64,000 bases of DNA from Paenibacillus selenitireducens (GTDB taxonomy: Bacteria; Bacillota; Bacilli; Paenibacillales; Paenibacillaceae): positions 717 to 64,716 of the forward strand of contig NZ_MSZX01000009.1 in assembly GCF_002021565.1 (NCBI RefSeq), in the 5' to 3' direction. Each line of letters opens with the position of its first letter. Position 1 is the stretch's first letter. Under the pieces are notes generated by a model. The model ran no database searches and was not told where the DNA came from. It saw only the letters and a program-made list of their open reading frames with translations. Shown here piece by piece: positions 45,978 through 55,305 of the stretch. Position numbers and translations under genes: made by a program.

Positions 45978-46026
45978 ACCAATATATTACAATCAATATA
46001 TACTGTGTTACTATTTTTTGCAAGCG

Positions 46027-47202
46027 CTAAAGTTTAAAATCAGGGTCTAAGTGAGTACCAAGAATTGTGGCAAACCGTTCTAAGCAGACCTTAATACTCT
46101 CTTTCATGGATGGAGTAATTATTGTTTGATCCTCCCACCACCAATTTTTTATGAATAATGGCTCATTTGCAGTATGCTTCAACGGTTCAAATCGAGCTAC
46201 AATCTGGTCATCGTACAAAACAGGCAATACATAATAACCATATTTTCTTTCAGCGACTGGCTTATACACTTCCCATCGATATTCAAAATCAAATAACGCT
46301 TTGATTAACGTCCGATCCCATAATAAATTATCGAGCGGAGCAAGTATACTCGATCTCTTATCTGTTGTGTTATTTTCCATGGCCTTATGTAGAATGTTGA
46401 TGTCTATGGATCGTATATAAAATGGATATGGCATTCCTTCCACTTTGACTTCAATAATCCGCTGTTCATCCATTAATTTCTCAAAAGCTTGGTTTCTCTG
46501 AAGACTTTTCAACCCATTTATACCTAGCCAGGCATCACTTGGTCGATTCCATAGTAATCCAATACTACCGATACGGCGGAGTACATACCATTCATAATAT
46601 TGTTCGTTCGTTTGGAACGGGTCTGTTGAAGTATATAAATCCTTCGGAATCAATCTTTCTGCTAAATCATAATATTTTCGAGTGTTGACTTTATGGTGAA
46701 TACCCAGATAACCAGCGTGATACATTCCCTCTAGTGCAGCACGTGATAATCTCGTTGCTCCCCAGGACCAATCTATTTTCTCTTGATAATCTATATCGCC
46801 CGAACATAAGTATCCACGATTTGAAATTTCTGCATAAACTTGATCTACAATCTCAATATTTGAATTACACCAAGTCTGATGGTTCTTGCGGCATCTCCAG
46901 AAATATGGCCAGTCTTCTATTGGAAAGATGGACATGTTTTTATCCCAATAATCTATGAGCCTACGCTCTTTATAGAGAAGATCCCAAAGTAGGTTGCGAT
47001 CAAAGTCCTGGATTCGAGACTGTAGAACGAGTTCAGGGTTCATACCAACGACATTTAGTGGATCGAATTGAATGCACCCTACACGCCGGATATAAGACAT
47101 GACCCCTTCTTTTCCCGTAAATTGAAACTTACCTAACAATCCATGATAGTAAAGTAAAAATCTTCTCGCTTGAAGTTTCGTTAATGTAATCGTCTCCAAC
47201 AT
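46027..47202 (-). CDS. YcaQ-like winged-helix DNA glycosylase (AlkX/AlkZ superfamily)
   Basis: A 391-residue HTH_42-family protein (PF06224) made of three winged helices. Members unhook bulky alkylation products and interstrand crosslinks. The catalytic pocket motif is CIQFDPLNVVGMNPELVLQSR; the Q-F-D form (QxD) matches the YcaQ-like branch rather than the AlkZ QxQ branch. WDRTLIKALFDFEYRWEVYKP is the typical C-terminal block. The ATG at 47202 follows GAGGTG closely; a longer reading to 47271 has no ribosome binding site. It is unlinked in function to its sugar-gene neighbours. Confidence 0.82.
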   Translation of the reverse strand: MLETITLTKLQARRFLLYYHGLLGKFQFTGKEGVMSYIRRVGCIQFDPLNVVGMNPELVLQSRIQDFDRNLLWDLLYKERRLIDYWDKNMSIFPIEDWPYFWRCRKNHQTWCNSNIEIVDQVYAEISNRGYLCSGDIDYQEKIDWSWGATRLSRAALEGMYHAGYLGIHHKVNTRKYYDLAERLIPKDLYTSTDPFQTNEQYYEWYVLRRIGSIGLLWNRPSDAWLGINGLKSLQRNQAFEKLMDEQRIIEVKVEGMPYPFYIRSIDINILHKAMENNTTDKRSSILAPLDNLLWDRTLIKALFDFEYRWEVYKPVAERKYGYYVLPVLYDDQIVARFEPLKHTANEPLFIKNWWWEDQTIITPSMKESIKVCLERFATILGTHLDPDFKL

Positions 47203-47328
47203 CTTCACCTCAAATAAACGTATTAGGAAGAGATTCCTCAATAGATATATATCCTTAAAAATAACAAACATATGTTCGACTGTAAAGAATATCTTGATTA
47301 CCCGTCGGTTTTGTACGAATACATAGAA

Positions 47329-47359
47329 AAGGAGTTCCCAGATGTGTTGGGAACTCCTT
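47329..47359 (-). terminator. Strong terminator of the second giant hydrolase gene
   Basis: AAGGAGTTCCCA and TGGGAACTCCTT form a perfect 12-bp stem with a 7-base loop, followed on the minus strand by TTTTCTATG. It is 63 bases after the hydrolase stop and upstream of the YcaQ-like gene. Confidence 0.88.
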
Positions 47360-47421
47360 CTTGTCGAGCAGCTGCATATTTTACGAGATGTGTCTCCAAG
47401 CGGTGCAAATTGCAGGTTCTA

Positions 47422-50400
47422 TCATTTGGTTACTTTGACAACCATCTTCTCACTGGATGTTGTTCCAGCCTCATTAACAAGTTCACATTGATATTCATAC
47501 GTACCTATCGGTTTGTCATGGATGGCTGTAATGGCTGACTGCGCGTTCGGCGTGTGGTCATTAAGTTTTTGTGTATCGATGAGAATCCCGTTCTCATACA
47601 AGCGATACGTCGTACCGTTGGTACCCCACCACATATTCATGCTGACTTTAAAATTTCCATCGCCATCCCAGTTATCATGGGAGAGAACCGGTTGTGCGGG
47701 TGCCGCTTGTGTAACGGTTACCGTATGAACATCGCTTCTCGTCGTTCCAGAATCATTCGACAGCTCCGCTACGTAGCGATAAGTTCCGTTTTTCCTGTTG
47801 TCAACAGACGTGACTGCAGATTGTGCATTCGGCGAATGATCCGTTAGGGTTTGTGTATCGATCAATACGTCATTCTCATACAGTCGATACGTGCTGCCGT
47901 TCTTTCCCCACCACATATTCATGGTCACTTTATACTTTCCATCATGAATTCCTGTGTCATACCCATTATCGTCAGACAGGACGGGCTTCCCAGGGACCCC
48001 TTCTGTATTTGGATACGACGATGGCTTAACCGTAATCTGCCCGTTCCCCATGCTGCTTAGGTAATACGCCGCATCATTTTGGTTGTACGTAACCTGCATC
48101 GGGTAAAGTTTCTCCTGATCCGTACTTGCCGGCAGTTCAATTTTGTAGTTCAGCGTCGCTATTCCATCCGCATCGGTAACCCCGGTGCCGATCGTATCCC
48201 CACCGTACACGGCAAAGGATACACTTTCCCCGGAAATCGCTTGGCCGTTCTTATCATGGAGCGATGCTCTAATTTTTACCGTATCGTTAACCATTCCTTC
48301 TACGTTTGATGTTTCCAACACCGTGCTATGATAAAGCTTGAAAGAAATTGTCTGCTCAGCCATTGTTCCTGTTGGATCACCGGCTTGCACGAACAAGGTG
48401 TGATTCCCTTTGGCAGTTATAGGCGTGCCGGATGTCCACTTCTCCCCATCCAACGTGATCCGAGCATCTAGCAACTGGCCATTCTCCGTTTCAGCTTTCA
48501 CAACCGGAATCGCTTGATCCGTATAACTCTCCCCTTCTTTAACGCCTTGAATCGTAATGATGGGAGCAGATAGATTATTGATATATTGAGCGGTTCTGAA
48601 TTTCTTGGAATCCTTGACTTCCCCAATCCCGGAGCCCCATTCGATATATCCTTTTCTCCCATTCCCATCGTTATCGTTAACAAGCAGTGAGAAGCTAATG
48701 GCTGCGTTCTTTTCCGGTCTGATCGGTGTAAGCTCTGACCAGGGAAGTGCCAACTCATAGACCGTTTCCTTTAGAGCTTCGTCTCGTTTCACCTGTAAGG
48801 AACCATTCGTTACAAGTCCTTTGGCGCTGGAACTCGGCGACAACCAACGAAAGATTTGCGGCCCCTGCGGCGTATCGGAGATCCCAAATTCATACCAATT
48901 CAGATTCTCTCCGGGTATACCGTCCATCAAGGCGAACTGGATGCTATCGTTCTTCCAGATTTCTTCTCCGCTTGCAGGGGTGAAATGAACATCATCCTTT
49001 ATTTTCGCAGTCAAATAGAAATTATCCTGATCCCAATTCTCCCAGACACTGCCGTCCAAATCGGCTGGTCCAGCGTAATTCTGCATCTTGACCGTTCCCT
49101 TCGATAGCTGAACGAGCGGAGGTCCCTCGATAATACCGGGGTCAGCCACACCATCAACTTGCACCGTACCACGAATTATTGGGTTGAAGTCCAGTTTTCC
49201 TTCATAAACATAGGGATCTTTTCCGTCAAAATACACCATCGCTTGGGCCGGATAACTCACGCCAAAGTCGAAACCGTTAAGCGGAATATCAAACGTCTCC
49301 ACCGTGCTAGGCGGGATAACCGCTGTCAACTCGTGACTCCCAGATTGAGAACCGAACTTCCAATCGACGTTCCTGACGGGAAGTCCTTCCACCTTCGAAT
49401 GATTGCGGATTTGTACTCTCAGTGCTTCGCTTTTCTTGTTCATGTCAACAATAACGGGAATTATTTTGACTTCGTAAGCTGAAGTTGTTCGGACGGCTTG
49501 TTGTAATCTTCCGATTTTGCCACCGTTCGCGGTCAAATCCCCTACAATATAACGGCCGCCTTCTTGACTCTGTCCAGGCAACGCAATCGATACAGACGTC
49601 TTCTGACCGGATGCTGCGTACAGAGGATATTGCAAGCCCTCTATCGCTAATGAAACGTCGATAGGCGCAGCTGTTGCATTATTCGTTTCCACGGTCAGCC
49701 GAACGGGTTCACCGGCTATCGCATCTTCCGCAACGAGGGTGAACGTCGAATCAACAGCGATTCCGCCAATATCGCTTTCAATGTAAATCGGTTCGCCGGT
49801 TAGTGTGATATACACTTTGCCGTTCAGCGGCGTGAAGATTTCGGTATTTCCCATCATATCGGTGATGAGAATAGGTACATCCGTACGGATCGCTGCCTGC
49901 ACGGGGGTATTAGCCCAGACAATCCTTAGGTTCCGACCCTCCTTATTGAACTTGTAGCTCGATATATTCGTGTCGAAGGATTCCCGTTCGACGAACTGGG
50001 CGTCGATCAGCTCTCTCGTCATCGCTGCGTATGCCGCATACGCAGGTTTCGGCGTAAATGCTCCTTTCGGATCATTCGGATTTCGTAGGATGCCGAAATT
50101 ATGTTCATGATAGCCACTATCCATGCCATCGTTCATCATGTCGTACCAGAACACTTTTTCGACGCCCTCTGCAAGTGCCTGGACATGAGTACGTACGATA
50201 TAGTCTGCTTGCGTCTTTTCGCTAATGCCAATGCCTCCAATAGATGTCGGCCATCCAACCTCGGTGAACCATATTGGCTTCAGTTGCCCATGATTATATT
50301 GACGAATCAAGTTCTGCGTACTGCGCACGTTATCTACAATGCCATCTGGAGGTCGTTGGCTCTGGTATGGATGGATGGAGACGGCATCCATATACTGAAG

Positions 50401-52371
50401 CCCCCCAAGCTTGAATACATCCTCCATCCAGCCGAGCGGCGTACCGGCCGTTGCCATTCCAACCACCGTGACATCGGGTCTGGCGGCTTTCACCGTCTCA
50501 TAGGTCTTCTTCAGAAGTTGATAATAGTAATCCGGGCGAGAATCAGCGGGACCGTTACCTCGATCTCCGAAACCGCCGTTGAATTCGTTGTACACCTCGA
50601 TCCAAGGGATCTGATCTCCGTACAGGTTCAACAGGGCTTTTCCGTAATCGGCGAATCCTTGACGGCCTTGATCCGTATAAGGCGTGCTGTTCTGATCATA
50701 GAACGGATTGGTATAGTCAAGGATGATGAACGGTTTGAGACCATCTTGCTGCGTTCTTTGCATGTAAGCATCGCGATTTGCAGGTTTGCGGTATTTCCCT
50801 TTTTCGTATTCGACGGCATCCCATGGAATTTCATCACGGAAGTTTTTGACGCCAGCTCGGTGCAGCAGTTCACTTAACTCGGGAGTCCATCCCTGCGGCG
50901 TTTCCCATGCAAGATGCGTCGCCATGCCAAACGGAGAACTGTCCGCTGCGGTTGGATCTGTGTCGGAAAGACGAGCCAAGGATACCTCTGAGCTTTTGAT
51001 GATCTGTCCATTCTTCTTCGCGTCAATCGATAATTTATAATAGCCTAACTGTTGTAAAGGGATGGATAAATTCAGTTGTCCTCCCTGCACCCCATCCGTG
51101 CCATCCAACACCTTATGATCCAAATGATCATACACACTCCAGCTCACAGAATCTCCTTGCGTAGCGATTTCAAAGGCTACAGGTTCGTTTTCCAGGAAAA
51201 TATTCCCCATTTGAGTCTGTTGAATCGATAAATTGGGGAAGGGTGCTGTTAACACAACATTATCCAGACGGATTTCTCCACTTGATTTGCCGCCGTTCAA
51301 TCCGGACTTCTCTAATAAAATTTCAATTTGCTGGGCTGGACCATGCCATTTACCATCGTTTGCTCCACCGAAATAAAGGTAATTTTGTCCGCCGTCAAAT
51401 TTATAAATTTCGATCTTCTGCCAGTTTATCGTGGGTGACAGGGAGATTTTTTGCTGGTGCACCTGTCCAGTCGCATCTTTTAACCGCAGTGAGATCGAAG
51501 ATGCATCCGTCGTTTTTATCCAGAATGCAATTTTTTGTATCGCAATAGGTGAGAAACTCTTGCCTAACGTAATGTATTTGCCGCCTGCACTGAAGTCCCC
51601 CCGCAGTTTGCCGGCATATAATCCCGATTTGGGATCGGATGAATCTCTCACATATTCACTGCTAGCTCCGGGAAAATCGGTACCCAGACCCAGTTTCCAT
51701 AGATCAAAGGCGTTCTCGAAAGTTCCGATCGCGTCTTCCCATAAAGGATCTTGCTCAGGAGCCATAGCAGATATAGTATCAATCCACACTTCACCGCTCG
51801 ATTTATTACTACTCAATCCGGCTTTCTCCAGCAGCATCCCGATTCCCTGCGCTGGGCCATGCCACACGCCATCGTTAGCTCCATTGAAGTGAAGATAACT
51901 TGATCCGCCGTTGAATTTCGTGATTTCAATCTTCTGCCAATCCGTAGTCGATGATATAGATATTCTCTGCTGATGCACTTGTCCGGTTGAATCCGTCACT
52001 CGAAGCACGATCGCCGAGGCATCGGCTGATTTTACCCAGAATTCGAGCTTCTGCATATCGATCGGCGTGAAATTTTTACCTATCGCAACATATTTCCCGC
52101 CGGTGCTAAAATCTCCGTGCAGCTTACCAGCGTAAGCCCCCGACTTAGACACTGACGAATCCCGAACATATTCGCCTTTAGCTCCGGGAAACTCGGTTCC
52201 CAAGCTGAAATTCCACACCTCTTCATCACTTTCAAAACCACCAATGGTTACACTTTGTAAAGATTCTGCTGCATACGCTGTTGTATTTCCGCTTAATAGG
52301 AGTCCGTTCATTGGCCAGGTGCATAAAAGTACAACCAACAAGCAACAAATCATCCACTTTTTCTTTTCCAA
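47422..52371 (-). CDS. Giant secreted modular glycoside hydrolase, paralogue of the 19.7-kb gene
   Basis: A 1649-residue exported enzyme from a TTG at 52371, 7 bases after GGGAGGG; an upstream ATG lies within that site. A signal peptide spans about 1-35. Two tandem 165-residue carbohydrate-binding-like modules are at 40-205 and 215-377. The GH-A-like barrel is at 475-800 with Glu596 in VYNEF (acid/base) and Glu704 in WFTEVGWP (nucleophile). A CBM9-like module is at 1067-1266, Ig and Big_1-like domains at 1268-1455, and the same two 95-residue C-terminal repeats as its paralogue at 1460-1649. Only the N-terminal modules differ strongly. A cre site precedes it. The substrate is inferred to be a plant polysaccharide. 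Confidence 0.82.
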   Translation of the reverse strand: MEKKKWMICCLLVVLLCTWPMNGLLLSGNTTAYAAESLQSVTIGGFESDEEVWNFSLGTEFPGAKGEYVRDSSVSKSGAYAGKLHGDFSTGGKYVAIGKNFTPIDMQKLEFWVKSADASAIVLRVTDSTGQVHQQRISISSTTDWQKIEITKFNGGSSYLHFNGANDGVWHGPAQGIGMLLEKAGLSSNKSSGEVWIDTISAMAPEQDPLWEDAIGTFENAFDLWKLGLGTDFPGASSEYVRDSSDPKSGLYAGKLRGDFSAGGKYITLGKSFSPIAIQKIAFWIKTTDASSISLRLKDATGQVHQQKISLSPTINWQKIEIYKFDGGQNYLYFGGANDGKWHGPAQQIEILLEKSGLNGGKSSGEIRLDNVVLTAPFPNLSIQQTQMGNIFLENEPVAFEIATQGDSVSWSVYDHLDHKVLDGTDGVQGGQLNLSIPLQQLGYYKLSIDAKKNGQIIKSSEVSLARLSDTDPTAADSSPFGMATHLAWETPQGWTPELSELLHRAGVKNFRDEIPWDAVEYEKGKYRKPANRDAYMQRTQQDGLKPFIILDYTNPFYDQNSTPYTDQGRQGFADYGKALLNLYGDQIPWIEVYNEFNGGFGDRGNGPADSRPDYYYQLLKKTYETVKAARPDVTVVGMATAGTPLGWMEDVFKLGGLQYMDAVSIHPYQSQRPPDGIVDNVRSTQNLIRQYNHGQLKPIWFTEVGWPTSIGGIGISEKTQADYIVRTHVQALAEGVEKVFWYDMMNDGMDSGYHEHNFGILRNPNDPKGAFTPKPAYAAYAAMTRELIDAQFVERESFDTNISSYKFNKEGRNLRIVWANTPVQAAIRTDVPILITDMMGNTEIFTPLNGKVYITLTGEPIYIESDIGGIAVDSTFTLVAEDAIAGEPVRLTVETNNATAAPIDVSLAIEGLQYPLYAASGQKTSVSIALPGQSQEGGRYIVGDLTANGGKIGRLQQAVRTTSAYEVKIIPVIVDMNKKSEALRVQIRNHSKVEGLPVRNVDWKFGSQSGSHELTAVIPPSTVETFDIPLNGFDFGVSYPAQAMVYFDGKDPYVYEGKLDFNPIIRGTVQVDGVADPGIIEGPPLVQLSKGTVKMQNYAGPADLDGSVWENWDQDNFYLTAKIKDDVHFTPASGEEIWKNDSIQFALMDGIPGENLNWYEFGISDTPQGPQIFRWLSPSSSAKGLVTNGSLQVKRDEALKETVYELALPWSELTPIRPEKNAAISFSLLVNDNDGNGRKGYIEWGSGIGEVKDSKKFRTAQYINNLSAPIITIQGVKEGESYTDQAIPVVKAETENGQLLDARITLDGEKWTSGTPITAKGNHTLFVQAGDPTGTMAEQTISFKLYHSTVLETSNVEGMVNDTVKIRASLHDKNGQAISGESVSFAVYGGDTIGTGVTDADGIATLNYKIELPASTDQEKLYPMQVTYNQNDAAYYLSSMGNGQITVKPSSYPNTEGVPGKPVLSDDNGYDTGIHDGKYKVTMNMWWGKNGSTYRLYENDVLIDTQTLTDHSPNAQSAVTSVDNRKNGTYRYVAELSNDSGTTRSDVHTVTVTQAAPAQPVLSHDNWDGDGNFKVSMNMWWGTNGTTYRLYENGILIDTQKLNDHTPNAQSAITAIHDKPIGTYEYQCELVNEAGTTSSEKMVVKVTK

Positions 52372-52416
52372 ATCCGTACCCTCCCTCATCTAACAACATA
52401 AAATCACTCAAGAATA

Positions 52417-52432
52417 ATAAGTAAGCGTTTTC
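52417..52432 (-). promoter_or_regulatory. cre site (CcpA operator) upstream of the second hydrolase
   Basis: On the minus strand ATGAAAACGCTTACTT fits WTGNAANCGNWNNCWW at every fixed position. It lies about 46 bp upstream of the TTG start, at nearly the same distance as the cre of the paralogous gene. Confidence 0.75.
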
Positions 52433-52493
52433 ATAATTGCGACCCGGTCAAGCATTTCCAGTTCTTGCTACATAACAATGGAGTTAAAATCTT

Positions 52494-53639
52494 TTATTCA
52501 TCACTTCCGAGCTGTATACAATCGCCTATATCCAAAATGCCGACCCAGAGCACGTCATGCGCATCGGAGAATGTAAATGTAATCTTACGACTGTCTGGAC
52601 TGAACGATGGATGCGGGTGTCCTGGATGAACCCCGCGGCAAGGCTGCTCGCACAGAAGACTAGAACGTTTCGTAGCCGTATCTATCAACACGATTTTGGA
52701 AATGCCCGGCTCCTGCGTATCCGCAACTGCATATCTGCCATCAGGGCTGATGCCAACATGCCAATACTTATAATCACCATTAATGAAATCATGCCACTCC
52801 CCGCGCTTATCCACGAAAAAAACACCTGTCGGTTGATCTGGGCTATGCGGATACTTCACGAAGTATAATCCGCTGCCATCGAATGCCCATATTTCGTGTC
52901 CCACATATTCCACATGCTGTCCGCTCTCATCCTTTTTCTGCGGAAAAATATTCTGGGTTGCTCCAGATCGAGCATCTACGGTCCATAATCGATCGGGTAT
53001 ATGCTCCGTTGTGCCTTCGTGAGAATAAAACAGCAGATCCGGATCAACCGGATTGATCATGGCATGATTGGCAATCGGATAGGGTTGGTCGAACAAAGGG
53101 CGGGCAACTTCACGCACTTCCCCACTCTCGGTATTGACCGTGCCGATCACCCAACACGTTTCCCGGGTAGCAACTTCGGATGATTGATCTCCCTGCATCT
53201 GCTCTTGCCAATAGACACCAAGCATCTTCCCATCATTCGTAATGGATAGCGGACCCAAAAAGGTGCAATTCGCTTCCAACATGCAAACTGTACGCCGTTC
53301 GCCGCTCCAAACATGGATGGCGTACAGCTCATTTTTGTTGAATAAATACAAGACATCATCACACGAAACGACGCCTCGTCCCCAAGTCAGGCCTTCTTCC
53401 AGCACCTGTGCGTCGCCCGTTTCCGAATCGACACGCACAACGTTACCCGTCCAGGTTTCCAGACCGATATCCGTGTGCACGATCCCCGGGTCTATATCCG
53501 TGTGTACGATCAGGTGTCGACTGTCCGAGAGCCAAGTCATCGCCGTCATGTAATGATGCGCTGTATCGTGTCCTTCGTTCCCGATTGCGAGGATCGGGAG
53601 CCCCGTAATTTTGTCCGCGAACGTTATTCTCGTTACCAT
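52494..53639 (-). CDS. Oligogalacturonate-lyase-like beta-propeller (PL22 type)
   Basis: A 381-residue seven-bladed propeller resembling oligogalacturonate lyase (Ogl), which cleaves short pectin oligomers to 4-deoxy-5-ketouronate and galacturonate. Typical blocks are NHAMINPVDPDLLFYSHEG (about 184-202), VGHEIWAFDGSGLYF and the metal-site run HPGHPHPSFSPDSRK near the C-terminus, including the HPHPSF motif that matches Ogl. There is no signal peptide, so it is cytoplasmic, as for Ogl. It follows the binding-protein gene of the importer by about 120 bases and starts with AGGAGG. Some residues differ from classic Ogl, so the substrate may not be pectin. Confidence 0.78.
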   Translation of the reverse strand: MVTRITFADKITGLPILAIGNEGHDTAHHYMTAMTWLSDSRHLIVHTDIDPGIVHTDIGLETWTGNVVRVDSETGDAQVLEEGLTWGRGVVSCDDVLYLFNKNELYAIHVWSGERRTVCMLEANCTFLGPLSITNDGKMLGVYWQEQMQGDQSSEVATRETCWVIGTVNTESGEVREVARPLFDQPYPIANHAMINPVDPDLLFYSHEGTTEHIPDRLWTVDARSGATQNIFPQKKDESGQHVEYVGHEIWAFDGSGLYFVKYPHSPDQPTGVFFVDKRGEWHDFINGDYKYWHVGISPDGRYAVADTQEPGISKIVLIDTATKRSSLLCEQPCRGVHPGHPHPSFSPDSRKITFTFSDAHDVLWVGILDIGDCIQLGSDE

Positions 53640-53666
53640 GTTTATCGCCTCCTATTTCTAGAAGAC

Positions 53667-53719
53667 CCACTCCTTATTCAAGCATTCTCAGGTCAAGGGA
53701 ATACTCGTAAAAGGAGTGG
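53667..53719 (-). repeat. Intergenic stem between binding-protein and PL22-like genes
   Basis: CCACTCCTT and AAGGAGTGG form a 9-bp stem with a loop of about 35 bases in the 122-bp gap. There is no T-run, so it may affect mRNA stability rather than end transcription. Confidence 0.4.
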
Positions 53720-53762
53720 ATCTATGGTCTAGTAGCAATCTTTAATGTGGTATATCACAAAT

Positions 53763-55193
53763 CTACTTTACAACGACCTTAGAGAGCACTTCCGAATCAA
53801 ATTTCTTCGCCGCAGCATCAAGCAGCGATTTCACATCCGCATCTTTGTTCGAAAATACTTCTTGCAGAACATTGGTCAATGCCGCGTAGCATTCCTGTCC
53901 ATTATAGGAGGGTTCAGGAACGCCCTTCATTAAGTTGGTGACTTCAGGATCATATCTGAAGACGTTATCCGGATATTGATTGACCAGCGCTTCAATCTTC
54001 TTCCCATATTCCGAATCCGCTTTATAATAAGCTGGTGCTCCGTATAGGTATACTTGACCCTTGGCTTTCCGATCTTCTAGAACCAACTTCAGTTCGTCGA
54101 GGCCGCTATCTTTGAACAAATCGAACGTTACGTAATTAAATGCCATTTGCTGTGTTTCCGGTGTTTCTTGTGGATTAATAACATCATAATTGCCGCCCAG
54201 CACCCCGGTATGATCGCCGCCCTTCACCATCGATGGTAACGGAAGAATAATCAGGTCTTCTTTCTTCATGCCGCCGTTATTAATTGCGTCCTCAATCCGA
54301 TCGCCGAGTACCATCGCTGCTCGACCTTGCTTGAACAAATTGTACACATCACCAAAGTTTAGAGCCCAGTTTTGCGGGAGCGCATTGCCTTCCCATCGTA
54401 ATTTCTTCATAAATTCCATTGCTTTCACACCGGCATCCGAGTTGAAGGCTGAGGTTACCTTACTGTCAGCAACATTTTGCGTGGTTCCCCCTGCTCCATA
54501 TAAGAAATTCGTCCAGTTCCATCCTCCTTCATTGCCTTTGGCCATCATGGCAAACCCGGCAATTCCCTTCGCAGGATCGGCCGTCGCCTTCGCCGCCGCA
54601 TAGAAATCATCCCAAGTCCAGTCAGGCGTTGGTAATGGAACCTTTTTATCTTCGAATAGTTTTTTGTTGATCATGACCGCCATGATGTATCCGCTAGCCG
54701 GAATGGCGTACATTTTACCATCGATCTTAAATGGATCTGCCAGCTTATCGTTGAAATCATTGGCGTGCTCATAGTTTGCTAGAAACGGCGTTAAATCCGT
54801 AAGCCATTGATGTTCCAACAGCACTTTTCCTTCCGTAGCAGGTGTGCGGAAAAAGGAGGGAGCTTGATGCGCCGCCATCTTGATGCCGATTTCATTCGGC
54901 GAATATTGCCAATCATTCTTTTTCAGCGTAACATTTGGATATTTCTCTTGAAAACGTGCCAACCGTTTGTTAACGAACTCAATTCCTGTGAGATTATCCG
55001 ACTTTGGAAACTGGACGGTCATCGTCACCTGAGGCGCTTTGGTTTCCGTACTAGGGCTAGCCGCCGGTTCACTCGTAGCTGCATTTTCTTTACTGTTGTT
55101 ATTTCCGGTATTACTGCTGCTTCCACATGCACTTACGATCATCGTCAAAGCGAGGAACGTCATGAGGATAAGATTTTTTCTCTTTGTTTTCAC
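53763..55193 (-). CDS. Extracellular solute-binding lipoprotein of the second importer
   Basis: A 476-residue sugar-binding protein (CUT1 type, cluster 1). The signal peptide ends in lipobox SAC with Cys23, followed by an Asn/Ser linker and the binding fold (WTWDDFYAAAKATADPAKGIAGFA, then GRAAMVLGDR). Readings starting upstream at 55262 lack a ribosome binding site; a GTG after AAAGGGG at 55193 gives a normal signal peptide. It follows the two permease genes. It should deliver an oligosaccharide, perhaps an oligogalacturonide given the PL22-like neighbour, to the permeases. Confidence 0.9.
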   Translation of the reverse strand: MKTKRKNLILMTFLALTMIVSACGSSSNTGNNNSKENAATSEPAASPSTETKAPQVTMTVQFPKSDNLTGIEFVNKRLARFQEKYPNVTLKKNDWQYSPNEIGIKMAAHQAPSFFRTPATEGKVLLEHQWLTDLTPFLANYEHANDFNDKLADPFKIDGKMYAIPASGYIMAVMINKKLFEDKKVPLPTPDWTWDDFYAAAKATADPAKGIAGFAMMAKGNEGGWNWTNFLYGAGGTTQNVADSKVTSAFNSDAGVKAMEFMKKLRWEGNALPQNWALNFGDVYNLFKQGRAAMVLGDRIEDAINNGGMKKEDLIILPLPSMVKGGDHTGVLGGNYDVINPQETPETQQMAFNYVTFDLFKDSGLDELKLVLEDRKAKGQVYLYGAPAYYKADSEYGKKIEALVNQYPDNVFRYDPEVTNLMKGVPEPSYNGQECYAALTNVLQEVFSNKDADVKSLLDAAAKKFDSEVLSKVVVK

Positions 55194-55305
55194 TTGTTTT
55201 GCCCCTTTCAGAATTTGTATAAGGTAGATTACACGTTCATCATACATGGACAGATTTTTCAAATCGATGATGGATTCAAGGATTGTGATGATGGATTCAC
55301 TTGAC

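Noticed and set aside
46016-46031. TTGCAAGCGCT, a partial cre-like sequence near the end of the YcaQ-like gene
   Set aside because: It misses the consensus at the conserved C and the next W position on one strand and fails on the other, and it lies at the far side from any obvious promoter.
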